Notes: generated from the sequence alone by a model not told the origin. A stretch of DNA of 64,000 bases from Methylophilus sp. 14 (GCF_015354345.1 NZ_JADKYS010000002.1:62001-126000); one strand, 5' to 3'; positions 1 to 9,253 are shown, counted from the first letter of the stretch. Program-made: numbers and translations.

Positions 1-2193
1 TTTTTCAACATCGCTGGTCATGGTCTTCATGGTTTCATACACCAACCATGGGCAAACTGCTTCGGCGCCGTAACCTGCCAACAGGGCGAAATGGTGCACT
101 TCACGTGCAGAACCAGTGTCAATCACTAGGCCTGTGCTGGTACGCAAGCCTGCTTTAACCAGGAATTCATGGGTTGCAGAGCAGGCCAGCAGCGCTGGAA
201 TCGCGATGCGGCTGGCAGACACGCTGCGGTCAGACAGAATTAAGACGTTGTAACCGTCATGTACGGCTTTCTCAGCCTGGTCATGCAAGATGTCCAGTGC
301 CTGTTTCATGCCTGCTTTACCTTTGGCAGCGTCGTAAGTCAGGTCCAGTACGATAGACTTGAACTGGCCTTTGGTCAGGGACTCTATTTGTTTGAGTTTT
401 TCCAGGCCGTCCAGGCTTAGTACCGGTTGGCTGCTTTCCAGGCGCAATGGCGGGTTGGTTTCATCCACTGCCAGCAGGTTAGGTTTCGGGCCAATAAACG
501 TCACCAAAGACATCACCAACTCTTCACGAATCGGGTCAATTGGCGGGTTGGTCACTTGTGCGAACAGCTGCTTGAAGTAGTTGTACAACGTTTTGGCTTT
601 GTTGGACAGCACTGGCAATGCCGCGTCGTTACCCATGGAGCCAGAACCTTCTTCGCCGTTATCCAGCATAGGCTGCAACACAAACTTCAGGTCTTCCTGT
701 GAGTAACCAAACGCCTGCTGCGTATCCAGCAAGTCAGAGTTCAGGGTGACTTCGCCGTTGCCAACATTTGGCAACTCGGTCAGGTGGAAGCGAGTTTGTT
801 CAATCCATTGGCGGTAAGGCTTGGCTTGGGCCAATTCTGTTTTTACTTCTTCGTCATCAATGATGCGGCCTTGCTCCATGTCTATCAGCAACATTTTGCC
901 TGGCTGCAAGCGCCATTTTTTAACGATTTTTTCTTGTGGGAAGGTGATCACACCCATTTCAGACGCCATCATGACGATGTCGTCTTCTGTCACCAGGTAG
1001 CGTGCCGGGCGCAAGCCGTTACGGTCCAGGGTGGCGCCGATCATTTTGCCGTCGGTGAACGCAACCGCAGCCGGGCCATCCCATGGCTCCATCAGTGCTG
1101 CGTGATATTCGTAGAACGCGCGGCGGTCCTCATCCATCAATGGATTGCCAGCCCAGGCTTCCGGGATCAGCATCATCATGGCGTGCGGCAGGCTATATCC
1201 ACCAGCGACCAACAGTTCCAGGCAGTTGTCGAAACAAGCGGAGTCGGACTGGCCTTCGGCGATCAATGGCCACAGTTTTTCCAGGTCTTCGCCCAATACG
1301 GCAGACTTCATGGTTTCGTGACGTGCCGCCATCCAGTTAACGTTGCCTTGTACGGTGTTGATTTCACCGTTGTGCGCAATCATGCGGAATGGGTGGGCCA
1401 GATCCCAGGCCGGGAACGTGTTGGTAGAAAAACGCTGGTGCACCAGGGCTAATGCCGAGACCACGCGCGCATCTTTCAGGTCTGTGTAGTAGATGCCTAC
1501 TTCGTTCGCTAGCAACATGCCTTTGTAGACAATGGTGCGGGAAGAGAATGAAGGCATGTAGAACTGCGCTTTGTCTTGCAGGTTGAGCGCGCGAATCGCA
1601 TGCTCAATACGCTTGCGAATGACAAAACATTTGCGTTCAAAAACAGTGCTGTCAGTGGCCGTGCTGGCAATAAATACCTGGCGCATCACTGGCTCAACGG
1701 CACGCGCGGCATCCGCGATGTTGCTGTTGTCCACAGGCACATCGCGCCAGCCCAGCAAGGTCTGGTTTTCTTCAGCGATGATTTGCGCAAAAATGGCTTC
1801 GCATTTGGCGCGGTTGTCTGCATTTTGTGGCAGGAAAGCCTGGCCCACGGCGTATTGGCCTGCGGCAGGCAGGGTCATACCCAGCTTGGCCGCTTCTTCG
1901 CGCATGAAGGTGTCAGGCATTTGCATCAGCAAGCCAGCGCCGTCACCCAGTTTAGGGTCGTAACCGGTCGCACCACGGTGCGTCAGGTTATCCAGCAGTT
2001 GCAGGCCCTTGGCGACGATATCGTGGCTCTTTTGGCCTTTGATATGGGCCACAAAGCCCACGCCACAGCTATCCTTTTCGTGGCGTCTGTCGTATAAACC
2101 CTGGGATTGGGGAGCTAAACCAAACTGGTCGTCCAGAGCGGTTGCGGGATCTTGAGAAACACTCATCACGTTGTTGTCAGACTGCATGTCCAT
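1..2193 (-). CDS. gltB: Glutamate synthase large subunit, N-terminal half (partial)
   Basis: Large subunit of NADPH glutamate synthase, which makes two glutamates from glutamine and 2-oxoglutarate in ammonia assimilation. The frame is open from 2193 to the left edge, giving 731 codons of an expected 1,500 or so; the C-terminal half is outside the window. After a propeptide of about 40 residues comes CGVGFVAHIKG, whose Cys is the catalytic N-terminal nucleophile of class II glutaminase domains once the propeptide is removed. The last visible residues (AVCPWLVYET) belong to the central domain. Start: ATG at 2193, with an in-frame ATG at 2187 as alternative; a purine-rich GTGAAGAA lies just upstream. 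A separate 357-bp leader carries a likely sigma-70 promoter. The gltD partner would lie to the left. Identity is very secure; the exact start is not. Confidence 0.95.
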   Translation of the reverse strand, partial: MDMQSDNNVMSVSQDPATALDDQFGLAPQSQGLYDRRHEKDSCGVGFVAHIKGQKSHDIVAKGLQLLDNLTHRGATGYDPKLGDGAGLLMQMPDTFMREEAAKLGMTLPAAGQYAVGQAFLPQNADNRAKCEAIFAQIIAEENQTLLGWRDVPVDNSNIADAARAVEPVMRQVFIASTATDSTVFERKCFVIRKRIEHAIRALNLQDKAQFYMPSFSSRTIVYKGMLLANEVGIYYTDLKDARVVSALALVHQRFSTNTFPAWDLAHPFRMIAHNGEINTVQGNVNWMAARHETMKSAVLGEDLEKLWPLIAEGQSDSACFDNCLELLVAGGYSLPHAMMMLIPEAWAGNPLMDEDRRAFYEYHAALMEPWDGPAAVAFTDGKMIGATLDRNGLRPARYLVTEDDIVMMASEMGVITFPQEKIVKKWRLQPGKMLLIDMEQGRIIDDEEVKTELAQAKPYRQWIEQTRFHLTELPNVGNGEVTLNSDLLDTQQAFGYSQEDLKFVLQPMLDNGEEGSGSMGNDAALPVLSNKAKTLYNYFKQLFAQVTNPPIDPIREELVMSLVTFIGPKPNLLAVDETNPPLRLESSQPVLSLDGLEKLKQIESLTKGQFKSIVLDLTYDAAKGKAGMKQALDILHDQAEKAVHDGYNVLILSDRSVSASRIAIPALLACSATHEFLVKAGLRTSTGLVIDTGSAREVHHFALLAGYGAEAVCPWLVYETMKTMTSDVEK

Positions 2194-2234
2194 TGCCAGA
2201 TTCTTCACTTACAAAACATTTGGAGGAACCTTCA

Positions 2235-2263
2235 ATGATACCGTTAAAGTTTAGCAATTTCAA
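2235..2263 (-). promoter_or_regulatory. Putative sigma-70 promoter of gltB
   Basis: On the minus strand, TTGAAA (2263-2258) is followed after exactly 17 bases by TATCAT (2240-2235), about 42 bases upstream of the gltB start. This is a good match to -35/-10 elements. The rest of the 2194-2550 gap is AT-rich and holds only this promoter and the hairpin behind hemL. Confidence 0.55.
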
Positions 2264-2508
2264 TTGTTTAGCCTGCGTTAAATAACGGATAAATCCATTT
2301 TTTTATTTCAATTGAGAATGGTTTTTATTTACCATTAAAAATCGCAGTAAACAGCGTTGAAAAGACAATTGTGTCTGGCGAGATTGAGTGGGTGTTTGTG
2401 AGGATGGTGCTGTTTTTATTTAGAAAAACAGGTTTTTGCGCTAAAAAATAAATCTGGAACGCGGATTGCCTTCAGATATTTGAAAAGGCGTGATTAGCGG
2501 CATTTGAT

Positions 2509-2538
2509 ACAACCTGCACGCAGGCGCGTACAGGTTGT
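2509..2538 (-). terminator. Hairpin downstream of hemL
   Basis: An inverted repeat (ACAACCTG ... CAGGTTGT, with an inner ACGC/GCGT stem and a 4-base loop) forms a 13-bp stem with one mismatch, 12 bases after the hemL stop. In the hemL direction no T-tract follows, so it may be a weak terminator or an mRNA-stabilising hairpin. Confidence 0.45.
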
Positions 2539-2550
2539 TTTCAGGTCGAT

Positions 2551-3831
2551 TTAGAGGCTGGCAAAAGCAGTGGCTGCTGCTTGTACGGTTTGGGCAATAT
2601 CTGCGTCGGTATGTGCGGCTGAGACAAAGCCCGCTTCAAACGCGGAGGGGCCAAGATAGATGCCGCTGTCCAGCATGCTATGAAAGAATTTGTTAAAGGC
2701 ATTTTTATCTGCCTGCATCATCTCGGCATAACTGCTTGGGTTGCTGGCGCTGAAATAAAGGCCAAACATGCCGCCTACGCTTTGTGCGCTAAAAGTCACG
2801 CCTGCGGCTTTGGCCGCTTGCGTCAGGCCATCCGTCAGTTTGGCTGTTTGTGCCGTCAGTTTTTCATAAAAGCCGGGGGCTTGCACCAGTTTTAAGGTGG
2901 TCAGGCCTGCAGTCACTGCAACTGGGTTACCAGACAGTGTGCCTGCCTGATAGACCGGGCCTAATGGTGCTAGTACACCCATAATATCTTTACGGCCGCC
3001 AAAGGCACCCACTGGCAAGCCGCCGCCGATGACTTTGCCCAAGGTGGTCATATCAGGCGTGATGCCATACAAAGCCTGTGCGCCGCCCAATGCCACGCGG
3101 AAGCCGGTCATCACTTCGTCAAAAATCAGTACGCTACCGTGCTGGGTACACAGTTCGCGCAGGGTTTGCAGGAATTCCTGTTGCGGCACAATCAGGTTCA
3201 TATTGCCGACCACGGGTTCCAGAATCACACAGGCGATTTCATCACCAATGCTGGCGAAGGTGTCTTTGAGCATTTGCGTGTTGTTGTAGTCCAGCGTCAA
3301 GGTGTGGGCAGCCACTTCTGGCGGCACCCCGGCAGAGCTTGGCTCGCCAAAGGTCAGCAGGCCGGAGCCTGCCTTCACTAATAAAGCATCGGCGTGGCCG
3401 TGGTAGCAGCCTTCAAACTTGATGATTTTGCTGCGCTTGGTGAACCCGCGCGCCACGCGGATGGCGCTCATCGTCGCTTCGGTGCCGCTGCTGACCAGGC
3501 GCACTTGCTCCATGCTGGGCACCAGGGTGTTTAGCAGTTCGGCCATTTCCAGTTCGAGGCCGGTCGGTGCGCCAAAACTCAGGCTGTTGGCGGCCGCTTG
3601 TTGCACGGCAGCAATCACCTCGGGATGCGCATGCCCCAAAATCATCGGCCCCCAGGAGTTGATATAGTCGATATATTCCTTGCCATCGACATCCCACAGC
3701 TTGGACCCCAGGCCTTTTTTAAAGAAGATAGGCGTGCCGCCCACGCTGCGAAACGCGCGCACTGGCGAATTGACGCCGCCGGGGATCAGTTGCTGGGATT
3801 TTTCAAATAATTGCTGGTTGCGAGAGGTCAT
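2551..3831 (-). CDS. hemL: Glutamate-1-semialdehyde 2,1-aminomutase
   Basis: PLP enzyme converting glutamate-1-semialdehyde to 5-aminolevulinate, the C5-route precursor of haem, sirohaem and cobalamin. It has 426 aa, the usual length. Visible hallmarks are the N-terminal [11 protein letters not shown], the SSGTEATM cofactor loop near 114-121, FDEVMTGFR near 237-245, and [18 protein letters not shown], where K266 should form the Schiff base with PLP. It is transcribed alone on the minus strand; the next gene upstream (a protease) shares its direction but is separated by 63 bases. No clear Shine-Dalgarno precedes the ATG. The assignment is firm. Confidence 0.97.
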   Translation of the reverse strand: MTSRNQQLFEKSQQLIPGGVNSPVRAFRSVGGTPIFFKKGLGSKLWDVDGKEYIDYINSWGPMILGHAHPEVIAAVQQAAANSLSFGAPTGLELEMAELLNTLVPSMEQVRLVSSGTEATMSAIRVARGFTKRSKIIKFEGCYHGHADALLVKAGSGLLTFGEPSSAGVPPEVAAHTLTLDYNNTQMLKDTFASIGDEIACVILEPVVGNMNLIVPQQEFLQTLRELCTQHGSVLIFDEVMTGFRVALGGAQALYGITPDMTTLGKVIGGGLPVGAFGGRKDIMGVLAPLGPVYQAGTLSGNPVAVTAGLTTLKLVQAPGFYEKLTAQTAKLTDGLTQAAKAAGVTFSAQSVGGMFGLYFSASNPSSYAEMMQADKNAFNKFFHSMLDSGIYLGPSAFEAGFVSAAHTDADIAQTVQAAATAFASL

Positions 3832-3894
3832 GGATAGGCAATCTGGTAAACATCAAAAAAACGTATTCTATCAGAGCGCGCGGGCTTGATCATG

Positions 3895-4878
3895 CTAGCG
3901 CGCCTGGCTATCTAGCTGCTGGATATGTTGCTCGGCGTTGCTGAGTAATGTGGCTTGCTGTGTCTGTTGTGCCAGGATGGCGAGGCCGCGCCAGGCGTCA
4001 ATATGGTCTGGCTGCAAGCCGGCTGCGCGTTCGTAGGCTTGCTGGGCCGGAGCAGCTTGCCCTTGGCCATGTAGCGCACTGCCCAGGTAAAAATTAGCCT
4101 CCGCCGATTGTGGCTCTTGCGTAAGCCATGCGCGCGCAATGCTTTCTAGCGCCTGCCAATCTCCCGTTTGATAAGGCTGTACCACTTGCATCCAATACGG
4201 GCGCGCCTCTGCGGGCGCATCCCAAAAGGCCGTGGCATCGGGCGTGGTGGTGGTTGCGGCGCTATGTTGCATCAAGTTTCGTATCCACTCCACTGGCACG
4301 CTGTAAAAATAAGCATCTTTGCCCGGGCTTTTAAAGGTGCTTAGGGATACGAGCTCACCCGCACGGTTGAATGTCGGGCTGCCACTGGAACCCATGATAA
4401 AGGCAGCATCCGTGCGCACAATCAGGCTGCCATCGTAAGGATATAAGGCGCGGACCTTGCCTGCGATGGTCTGTGGTTTGGGCGGGCCGCCCGGAAAGCC
4501 AATCGAAAATACCTCGTCGCCATAATGCAGTGAGGCGACTGAAGCGAGTTTGACCGCTGGTAATTCAAGATATTTAAATTTCAGCAGGCAGATATCGTGT
4601 CGCCAGTCGGCAATCATCTCGACCGGGCTCATGCTATCGCCAAACTTGGAAATGCTAATGCCGTTGCTGTTTGCGACCACATGGCAATTGGTGGCGACGG
4701 TGTCTTTATCGACGACGACACCGCTGCCGACACCGTGGCCGCCGCTATTGGTCAAGGCATGCACTTTGACTACCGAGGCTTTGAGGTGGTAAACCAGGTC
4801 CAGGTCGGGCTGGGCATGTGCCGCCTGTGTCAGCAGGCCGTAAGCTATCAATGTAAAGATGTTGGGCAATAAGCGCAT
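3895..4878 (-). CDS. Secreted trypsin-like serine protease with C-terminal TPRs
   Basis: Predicted exported S1-family (DegP/HtrA-like fold) protease of 327 aa. The frame is open to 4977, but ATG 4878 is preferred because GGAG lies 7 bases upstream and the protein then begins with a signal peptide (MRLLPNIFTLIAYGLLTQAA, cleavage after AHA). The catalytic triad is visible: H66 in TNCHVVAN, D95 in WRHDICLL and S167 in GSSGSPTF. No PDZ domain follows; residues from about 220 onward look like tetratricopeptide repeats (ANFYLGSALHGQGQAAPAQQ), giving an unusual protease-TPR layout that suggests protein-protein docking in the periplasm. Substrate unknown. The family call is confident, the role is not. 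Confidence 0.8.
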   Translation of the reverse strand: MRLLPNIFTLIAYGLLTQAAHAQPDLDLVYHLKASVVKVHALTNSGGHGVGSGVVVDKDTVATNCHVVANSNGISISKFGDSMSPVEMIADWRHDICLLKFKYLELPAVKLASVASLHYGDEVFSIGFPGGPPKPQTIAGKVRALYPYDGSLIVRTDAAFIMGSSGSPTFNRAGELVSLSTFKSPGKDAYFYSVPVEWIRNLMQHSAATTTTPDATAFWDAPAEARPYWMQVVQPYQTGDWQALESIARAWLTQEPQSAEANFYLGSALHGQGQAAPAQQAYERAAGLQPDHIDAWRGLAILAQQTQQATLLSNAEQHIQQLDSQAR

Positions 4879-5027
4879 ATAAACTCCAATGACAGGCTGC
4901 AATGGTGATTCCAATCCAATTTCGACCCGAAAATGCAAAAAAAATGCATTCCAGCCCACAAAGCCGTGAAAAGGCATGCAAACAGCGCTAGAATAGCCGA
5001 TATTTTTGATTGTCTTAAGGATTTACC

Positions 5028-5768
5028 ATGCTGATTACAAGCGAAATCGTCGATTTGAACACTCCGACCGGGGTGATGCGTACTTATGTTCATCGTCCAA
5101 AACACGATGGCAAGGTGCCAGCGGTTTTGTTTTACTCTGAAATCTTTCAGCAAACTGGCCCAATTGAGCGTGCTGCACGCTTTTTAGCCGGTCATGGCTA
5201 TGCCGTGCTGGTGCCGGAAGTGTTTCATGAGTTGAATCCGATTGGCACGGTATTAGGTTATGACGACGCTGGCCGCGACAAAGGCAATGCCGACAAAATG
5301 GCCAAAGACGTGCAAGCGTATGACACCGACAACCGTGCCATGATTGATTACCTGAACGCTCAGGCCTGGTATGACGGCAACCTGGGGGCCGCAGGCTTCT
5401 GTATTGGTGGCCACCTGGCTTTCCGTGCGGCTTTACAGCCAGAAGTGAAAGCAACGGCCTGCTTCTATGCTACCGATTTGCACACCAATATTATTCCTAA
5501 CAAACCAGGCCAGCACAGCATGGAGCGCGTCAACGAGATCAAAGGCGAGCTGCTCATGATCTGGGGCAAGCAAGACCCGCATATCCCGGGCGATAAGCGC
5601 GCCGAGCTTTATAACCGCTTTGCCGCCTTGCCTGGTTTGCATTACACCTGGCATGAATTTAACGGGCAACATGCCTTTATGCGCGATGAAGGTGAACGTT
5701 ATGATGCGCAGTTGGTCAACCTGGGGTATCAATTGACCTTGCAAATGTTCGGAAACGTACTCAAGTAA
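5028..5768 (+). CDS. Dienelactone hydrolase family protein
   Basis: Alpha/beta-hydrolase of the dienelactone hydrolase (carboxymethylenebutenolidase) family, 246 aa. The Cys-Asp-His triad is visible: C125 in GFCIGGH, D183 in WGKQDPHIP and H215 in NGQHAFMRD. A good Shine-Dalgarno (AAGGA) sits 7-8 bases before the ATG. It is divergent from the protease gene, sharing a 149-bp promoter region, and ends in a strong terminator at 5878. Members lacking aromatic-degradation neighbours are usually general esterases or lactonases; there is no chlorocatechol pathway here, so the natural substrate cannot be named. Confidence 0.85.
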   Translation: MLITSEIVDLNTPTGVMRTYVHRPKHDGKVPAVLFYSEIFQQTGPIERAARFLAGHGYAVLVPEVFHELNPIGTVLGYDDAGRDKGNADKMAKDVQAYDTDNRAMIDYLNAQAWYDGNLGAAGFCIGGHLAFRAALQPEVKATACFYATDLHTNIIPNKPGQHSMERVNEIKGELLMIWGKQDPHIPGDKRAELYNRFAALPGLHYTWHEFNGQHAFMRDEGERYDAQLVNLGYQLTLQMFGNVLK

Positions 5769-5877
5769 GTGATAGCTAGCAAACTTGAGTGAAAGAAAAC
5801 TACGGTGCTGAATATAGTATGCCAGTTGCGAATTTCAACACAACGAGCATGCAATATTCAATACATACCTTAGTCCA

Positions 5878-5906
5878 AGCACAGGCCAAAAGCCTGTGCT
5901 TTTTTT
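5878..5906 (+). terminator. Intrinsic terminator between the dienelactone hydrolase gene and gnd
   Basis: A perfect 9-bp stem (AGCACAGGC/GCCTGTGCT, 5-base loop) is followed by a run of seven Ts. It ends only about 32 bases before the gnd ATG, so it may also sit inside the gnd leader. Confidence 0.85.
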
Positions 5907-5938
5907 ACAACTAAATTAACCATTTATTAGAGATAACT

Positions 5939-7453
5939 ATGACTACAAAAAATGCGGATATTGGATTGGTGGGATTGGCAGTGATGGGCCAAAACCTGGC
6001 ACTTAACATTGCGGATCACGGCTATACCATTGCGGTCTATAACCGTGACCCAAAAAAAATGCTGAACTTCATTGAGGAATGCAAAAAGAACGAGCCTTCG
6101 CACGAGCGCGTGGTTGGTCATGCCGATCTGGCTTCTTTTGTATTGAGCATCAAACGTCCTCGTAAAATTGTGCTGCTGGTGAAAGCCGGTAGCGCGACTG
6201 ACGTGACGATTAACGCTTTGCTGCCATTTTTGGAGCAGGGCGACATTATTATTGATGGTGGCAATGCCTTGTGGACAGATACCATCCGTCGTGAAAAAGA
6301 GCTGGCTGCCAAAGGCATCGAGTTTATTGGCTCTGGCGTGTCCGGAGGTGAAACCGGTGCGCGTTTTGGCCCTTCATTGATGCCATCTGGCACCCGTAAG
6401 GCCTGGTCTAGCCTTGAGCCAATCTGGCGTGATATTGCGGCCAAAGTTGACCCAGTGACCGGCGCACCTTTAGAAGGTGGCACACCAGGCAAACCGGTGG
6501 AAGGTGGTTTCTCTTGTGCGGAATATATCGGCCCTGACGGGGCTGGCCATTATGTGAAAATGGTGCACAACGGCATTGAATACATCGATATGCAGTTGAT
6601 TTGCGAAGCCTACTGGTTGATGAAAAACTTGTTGGGCATGCCAGCCGATGAAATCGGTAAAGTATTTGCCGAGTGGAACAAAGGTGAATTGTCCAGTTTC
6701 CTGATCGAAATCACTGCCGATATCCTGCAACAAAAAGACCCTGCGGGCAAAGGCTTCCTGGTTGACCAAATCCTGGATACCGCCGGTCAAAAAGGCACAG
6801 GTCAATGGACCGCTGCCAACGCGCTGGAGCTCGGTGCGCCTGCGAACGCAATTGCTGCCGCGGTGTATGCCCGTGCGTTGTCCAGCTTGAAAGAAGAGCG
6901 CGTAGAAGCGAGCAAAATCCTTAAAGGTCCGGCGATTGTGCAAGAGAAAGACAAGGCCGCCATTATTGAAGCAATCAAGAATGCCTTGTATTGCTCCAAA
7001 ATCTGCGCTTACGCACAAGGCTTCCAACTCATCGACAAAGCACAAGTGGCTTATAACTGGAAACTCAACTTCGGTGAGATTGCCCAGATCTGGCGTGGTG
7101 GTTGTATCATCCGTGCGCGTTTCCTGCAAAAAATCACCGATGCTTATGCATTGAATTCACGCCTGAAAAACCTGATGCTGGATCCATACTTCACCAATGC
7201 GATGAACGATGGTCAGGCCGGCTGGCGTAAAGTGATTGCGCTGGCAGTGACCAATGGTATCCCGGCGCAAGGCTTTGCCGCGGCGTTGGCATATTATGAT
7301 GGTTACAGAAGTGCAGATTTGCCTGCAAACCTGTTGCAAGGTCAGCGTGATTACTTTGGCGCGCATACTTATGAGCGTAAAGACCAACCGCGTGGTCAGT
7401 TCTTCCACCTGGATTGGCCAGAGGCGGGTCGTCCGCAATTGGCGATTGAGTAA
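5939..7453 (+). CDS. gnd: 6-phosphogluconate dehydrogenase, decarboxylating
   Basis: Oxidises 6-phosphogluconate to ribulose 5-phosphate and CO2, making NAD(P)H. In RuMP-cycle methylotrophs this step closes the dissimilatory formaldehyde-oxidation cycle. The protein has 504 aa, somewhat longer than the roughly 470 aa enterobacterial form. Visible: Rossmann motif [12 protein letters not shown], the NR of YNRDP after beta-2 that contacts the cofactor 2'-phosphate in NADP enzymes (here followed by Asp), [20 protein letters not shown], and [16 protein letters not shown] with the catalytic Lys. AGAGA lies before the ATG. Methylobacillus is known to have NAD- and NADP-preferring paralogues; which type this is cannot be decided by eye. 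A terminator precedes it closely and two hairpins follow it. Confidence 0.96.
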   Translation: MTTKNADIGLVGLAVMGQNLALNIADHGYTIAVYNRDPKKMLNFIEECKKNEPSHERVVGHADLASFVLSIKRPRKIVLLVKAGSATDVTINALLPFLEQGDIIIDGGNALWTDTIRREKELAAKGIEFIGSGVSGGETGARFGPSLMPSGTRKAWSSLEPIWRDIAAKVDPVTGAPLEGGTPGKPVEGGFSCAEYIGPDGAGHYVKMVHNGIEYIDMQLICEAYWLMKNLLGMPADEIGKVFAEWNKGELSSFLIEITADILQQKDPAGKGFLVDQILDTAGQKGTGQWTAANALELGAPANAIAAAVYARALSSLKEERVEASKILKGPAIVQEKDKAAIIEAIKNALYCSKICAYAQGFQLIDKAQVAYNWKLNFGEIAQIWRGGCIIRARFLQKITDAYALNSRLKNLMLDPYFTNAMNDGQAGWRKVIALAVTNGIPAQGFAAALAYYDGYRSADLPANLLQGQRDYFGAHTYERKDQPRGQFFHLDWPEAGRPQLAIE

Positions 7454-7463
7454 GTGCTTTGTT

Positions 7464-7483
7464 GGGCACCCGCAATGGTGCCC
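7464..7483 (+). terminator. First hairpin after gnd
   Basis: Perfect 7-bp stem GGGCACC/GGTGCCC with a 6-base loop, 10 bases after the gnd stop. It has no T-tract and probably protects the 3' end or acts together with the terminator at 7501. Confidence 0.4.
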
Positions 7484-7500
7484 GTCTCACGGGCAAATAA

Positions 7501-7530
7501 AAAAGATGGCGCTAGTCGCCATCTTTTTTT
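7501..7530 (+). terminator. Intrinsic terminator of gnd
   Basis: GATGGCG/CGCCATC stem flanked by A- and T-runs (seven Ts or more). The symmetry would let it also work from the minus strand, behind the small gene at 7678-7866. Confidence 0.85.
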
Positions 7531-7677
7531 GTGGAATGATCAGAAGCCCTGTTTTAGGGGAAGCAAAGCCAGCTACAGGCTGAGTTCAGATCAGTGTATT
7601 GAGACTCAACGCATGTGTCTGCATTGAGTAAAAATCGTGACCCGAAACCGGGCCTTGCGCCAGCGAATGCTGCGTGA

Positions 7678-7866
7678 TTAAACGCAGTCGCAGCTGGACT
7701 CTAGAAAGCGGTGTAACTCGTTAATGGCTTTCGTGTGTTGCTGTGCTTCAATGGCTGCCTTGGCATCTGCCAGGTTGGCGGCAGAAGGGTTCAGGCTTGG
7801 TGCATAAATTTCGTCCACTAAAAAAAGCTTGGACGGAGTGGCTTGGTGTGACTGAGCGGTTTGCAT
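7678..7866 (-). CDS. Small protein of unknown function ending Cys-Asp-Cys-Val
   Basis: A 62-aa reading frame. The frame is open to 7932, but ATG 7866 is preferred because AAAAGGAA lies about 7 bases upstream. The peptide is hydrophilic with no membrane segment, a likely helix in its second half (NLADAKAAIEAQQH), and ends SSCDCV. I do not recognise it. It has its own apparent leader: an 8-bp hairpin at 7908-7928, and GAATATTG occurs twice between that hairpin and the start. It is divergent from thiS and lies convergent to gnd. A real short gene is likely because of the ribosome site and structured leader; the function is unknown. Confidence 0.5.
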   Translation of the reverse strand: MQTAQSHQATPSKLFLVDEIYAPSLNPSAANLADAKAAIEAQQHTKAINELHRFLESSCDCV

Positions 7867-7907
7867 TTCAATATTCCTTTTGGGATTTCCAATATTCGGG
7901 GCACAAA

Positions 7908-7928
7908 ACGACGAATTGTGTTCGTCGT
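7908..7928. promoter_or_regulatory. Inverted repeat upstream of the small CDC-peptide gene
   Basis: ACGACGAA/TTCGTCGT with a 5-base loop, centred about 50 bases upstream of the start at 7866. It could be an operator or a hairpin in the 5' untranslated leader. Confidence 0.35.
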
Positions 7929-8041
7929 GCATGTGGCGCCAAAATTAACAAAAAGTTCCTTGTACAGCAATGTGAACTCTGCCGTGATGACCAAACTTGT
8001 CAATTTCTTACGACATATTTGTATTGCTACAACATACAAGC

Positions 8042-8059
8042 AAACATGGTGCCATGTTT
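8042..8059. promoter_or_regulatory. Perfect 18-bp inverted repeat in the thiS upstream region
   Basis: AAACATGG-TG-CCATGTTT is a perfect palindromic repeat in the 351-bp gap 7867-8217 between two divergent genes. Two more hairpins follow (CATCCG/CGGATG at 8079-8093, AAGCAC/GTGCTT at 8103-8118). The spacing and symmetry suit a repressor site or structured leader. Nothing else coding was found in this gap. Confidence 0.4.
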
Positions 8060-8217
8060 CCCCACCTTAACGCATGCCCATCCGGTTCGGATGACAGGCT
8101 TTAAGCACGCTTGTGCTTGCACCACACATGAAAAAAGACCGCGCACGAAAAACTGAAAGCCAAATGCGCTGATTTTTCGTAAAATATCGGCTTGATTAAT
8201 CAAAAATGAAGAGCGGC

Positions 8218-8421
8218 ATGCAAATTTTTGTCAACGGTAAAGCCACGGTACTGCCCGCTGAGGCCATGAGCGTGCTGGCGCTGGTGGAGCATATGCAGCT
8301 CACCGGCAAGCGCATTGCCATTGAGCGCAATGGCGATATTGTGCCGCGCAGCCAATTTGCCGACGTGCAGTTGCAGGCGGATGATAAATTGGAAATTGTA
8401 GGCGCCGTTGGTGGCGGCTAG
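8218..8421 (+). CDS. thiS: Sulfur carrier protein ThiS
   Basis: Ubiquitin-like sulfur carrier for the thiazole half of thiamin. Its C-terminus is thiocarboxylated and donates sulfur to ThiG. It is 67 aa from ATG 8218, chosen because GAAGAG sits 6 bases upstream; an in-frame ATG at 8206 has no ribosome site. It begins MQIFVNGK, as beta-grasp ThiS proteins do, and ends VGAVGGG with the essential Gly-Gly tail. It is followed by thiG after 47 bases in the same direction. No TPP riboswitch consensus was found upstream. Confidence 0.93.
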   Translation: MQIFVNGKATVLPAEAMSVLALVEHMQLTGKRIAIERNGDIVPRSQFADVQLQADDKLEIVGAVGGG

Positions 8422-8468
8422 TCATTGATTGCCTGGTATTGAAAAGAATGGAATAGAGAGTTTTGAAT

Positions 8469-9251
8469 ATGAACGACGCTTTGGTCATCGCCGGTAAGCC
8501 TTATCAGTCCCGTTTGTTGGTGGGCACCGGTAAATACGCCGATTTTACGCAGACACGCGCTGCGATTGACGCCAGTGGCGCTGAGATTGTCACTGTTGCG
8601 ATTCGCCGCACCAATATTGGCCAAAACGCTAATGAGCCCTCGTTGCTGGATTATTTGCCACCTGGCGAGTTTACCTATCTGCCAAATACGGCTGGCTGTT
8701 ACAGTGCGGAGGATGCGGTGCGCACCTTGCGCCTGGCGCGTGAGTTGCTGGATGACCATAAGCTGGTCAAGCTGGAGGTGCTGGGTGACCCTAACACCTT
8801 ATACCCGAATGTGACTGAGACCATTGCCGCGGCCAAAACGCTGGTGAAAGAGGGATTTGAGGTCATGGTGTATACCTCGGATGACCCGATTATTGCCAAG
8901 CAACTGGAAGACATCGGCTGTGTCGCCGTGATGCCGCTGGCCTCGTTGATTGGTTCCGGCATGGGCATTTTAAACCCGTGGAACCTGCAGATTATTATTG
9001 AAAGTGCCAAGATCCCGGTGCTGGTCGATGCGGGAGTCGGCTGTGCCTCTGATGCGGCGATTGCCATGGAGTTGGGTTGTGCCGGAGTGTTGATGAACAC
9101 GGCGATTGCTGCGGCGCGTGACCCGGTGCTGATGGCTAGCGCGATGAAAAAAGCGGTTGAAGCGGGTCGCGAGTCATTCCTGGCTGGGCGTATGGCGAAA
9201 AAACTGTATTCTGCCAGCCCAAGCTCCCCAACCACAGGCATGATAGGCTAA
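8469..9251 (+). CDS. thiG: Thiazole synthase
   Basis: Condenses 1-deoxyxylulose 5-phosphate, dehydroglycine/iminoacetate and ThiS-thiocarboxylate sulfur into the thiazole phosphate of thiamin. TIM barrel, 260 aa. ATG 8469 is used since GAGAG lies 8 bases upstream; a TTG two codons earlier is the alternative. Visible: RRTNIG near residues 46-51, KLEVLGD with the Schiff-base Lys near 101, [17 protein letters not shown], and [15 protein letters not shown]. Typical beta-proteobacterial order thiS-thiG. The iminoacetate supplier could be the ThiO-like glycine oxidase at 35641, but that gene is 26 kb away. Confidence 0.96.
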   Translation: MNDALVIAGKPYQSRLLVGTGKYADFTQTRAAIDASGAEIVTVAIRRTNIGQNANEPSLLDYLPPGEFTYLPNTAGCYSAEDAVRTLRLARELLDDHKLVKLEVLGDPNTLYPNVTETIAAAKTLVKEGFEVMVYTSDDPIIAKQLEDIGCVAVMPLASLIGSGMGILNPWNLQIIIESAKIPVLVDAGVGCASDAAIAMELGCAGVLMNTAIAAARDPVLMASAMKKAVEAGRESFLAGRMAKKLYSASPSSPTTGMIG

Positions 9252-9253
9252 TC

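Noticed and set aside
784-1452. 222-codon plus-strand open frame, apparently a gene
   Set aside because: It lies antisense to gltB, whose frame has a recognisable glutaminase domain throughout; the plus-strand product has no family features.
6470-7129. 219-codon minus-strand frame inside gnd
   Set aside because: Antisense shadow of a highly conserved gene; composition and lack of motifs argue against coding.
7531-8217. TPP riboswitch upstream of thiS
   Set aside because: The conserved CTGAGA and downstream thi-box blocks were not found on either strand by eye.
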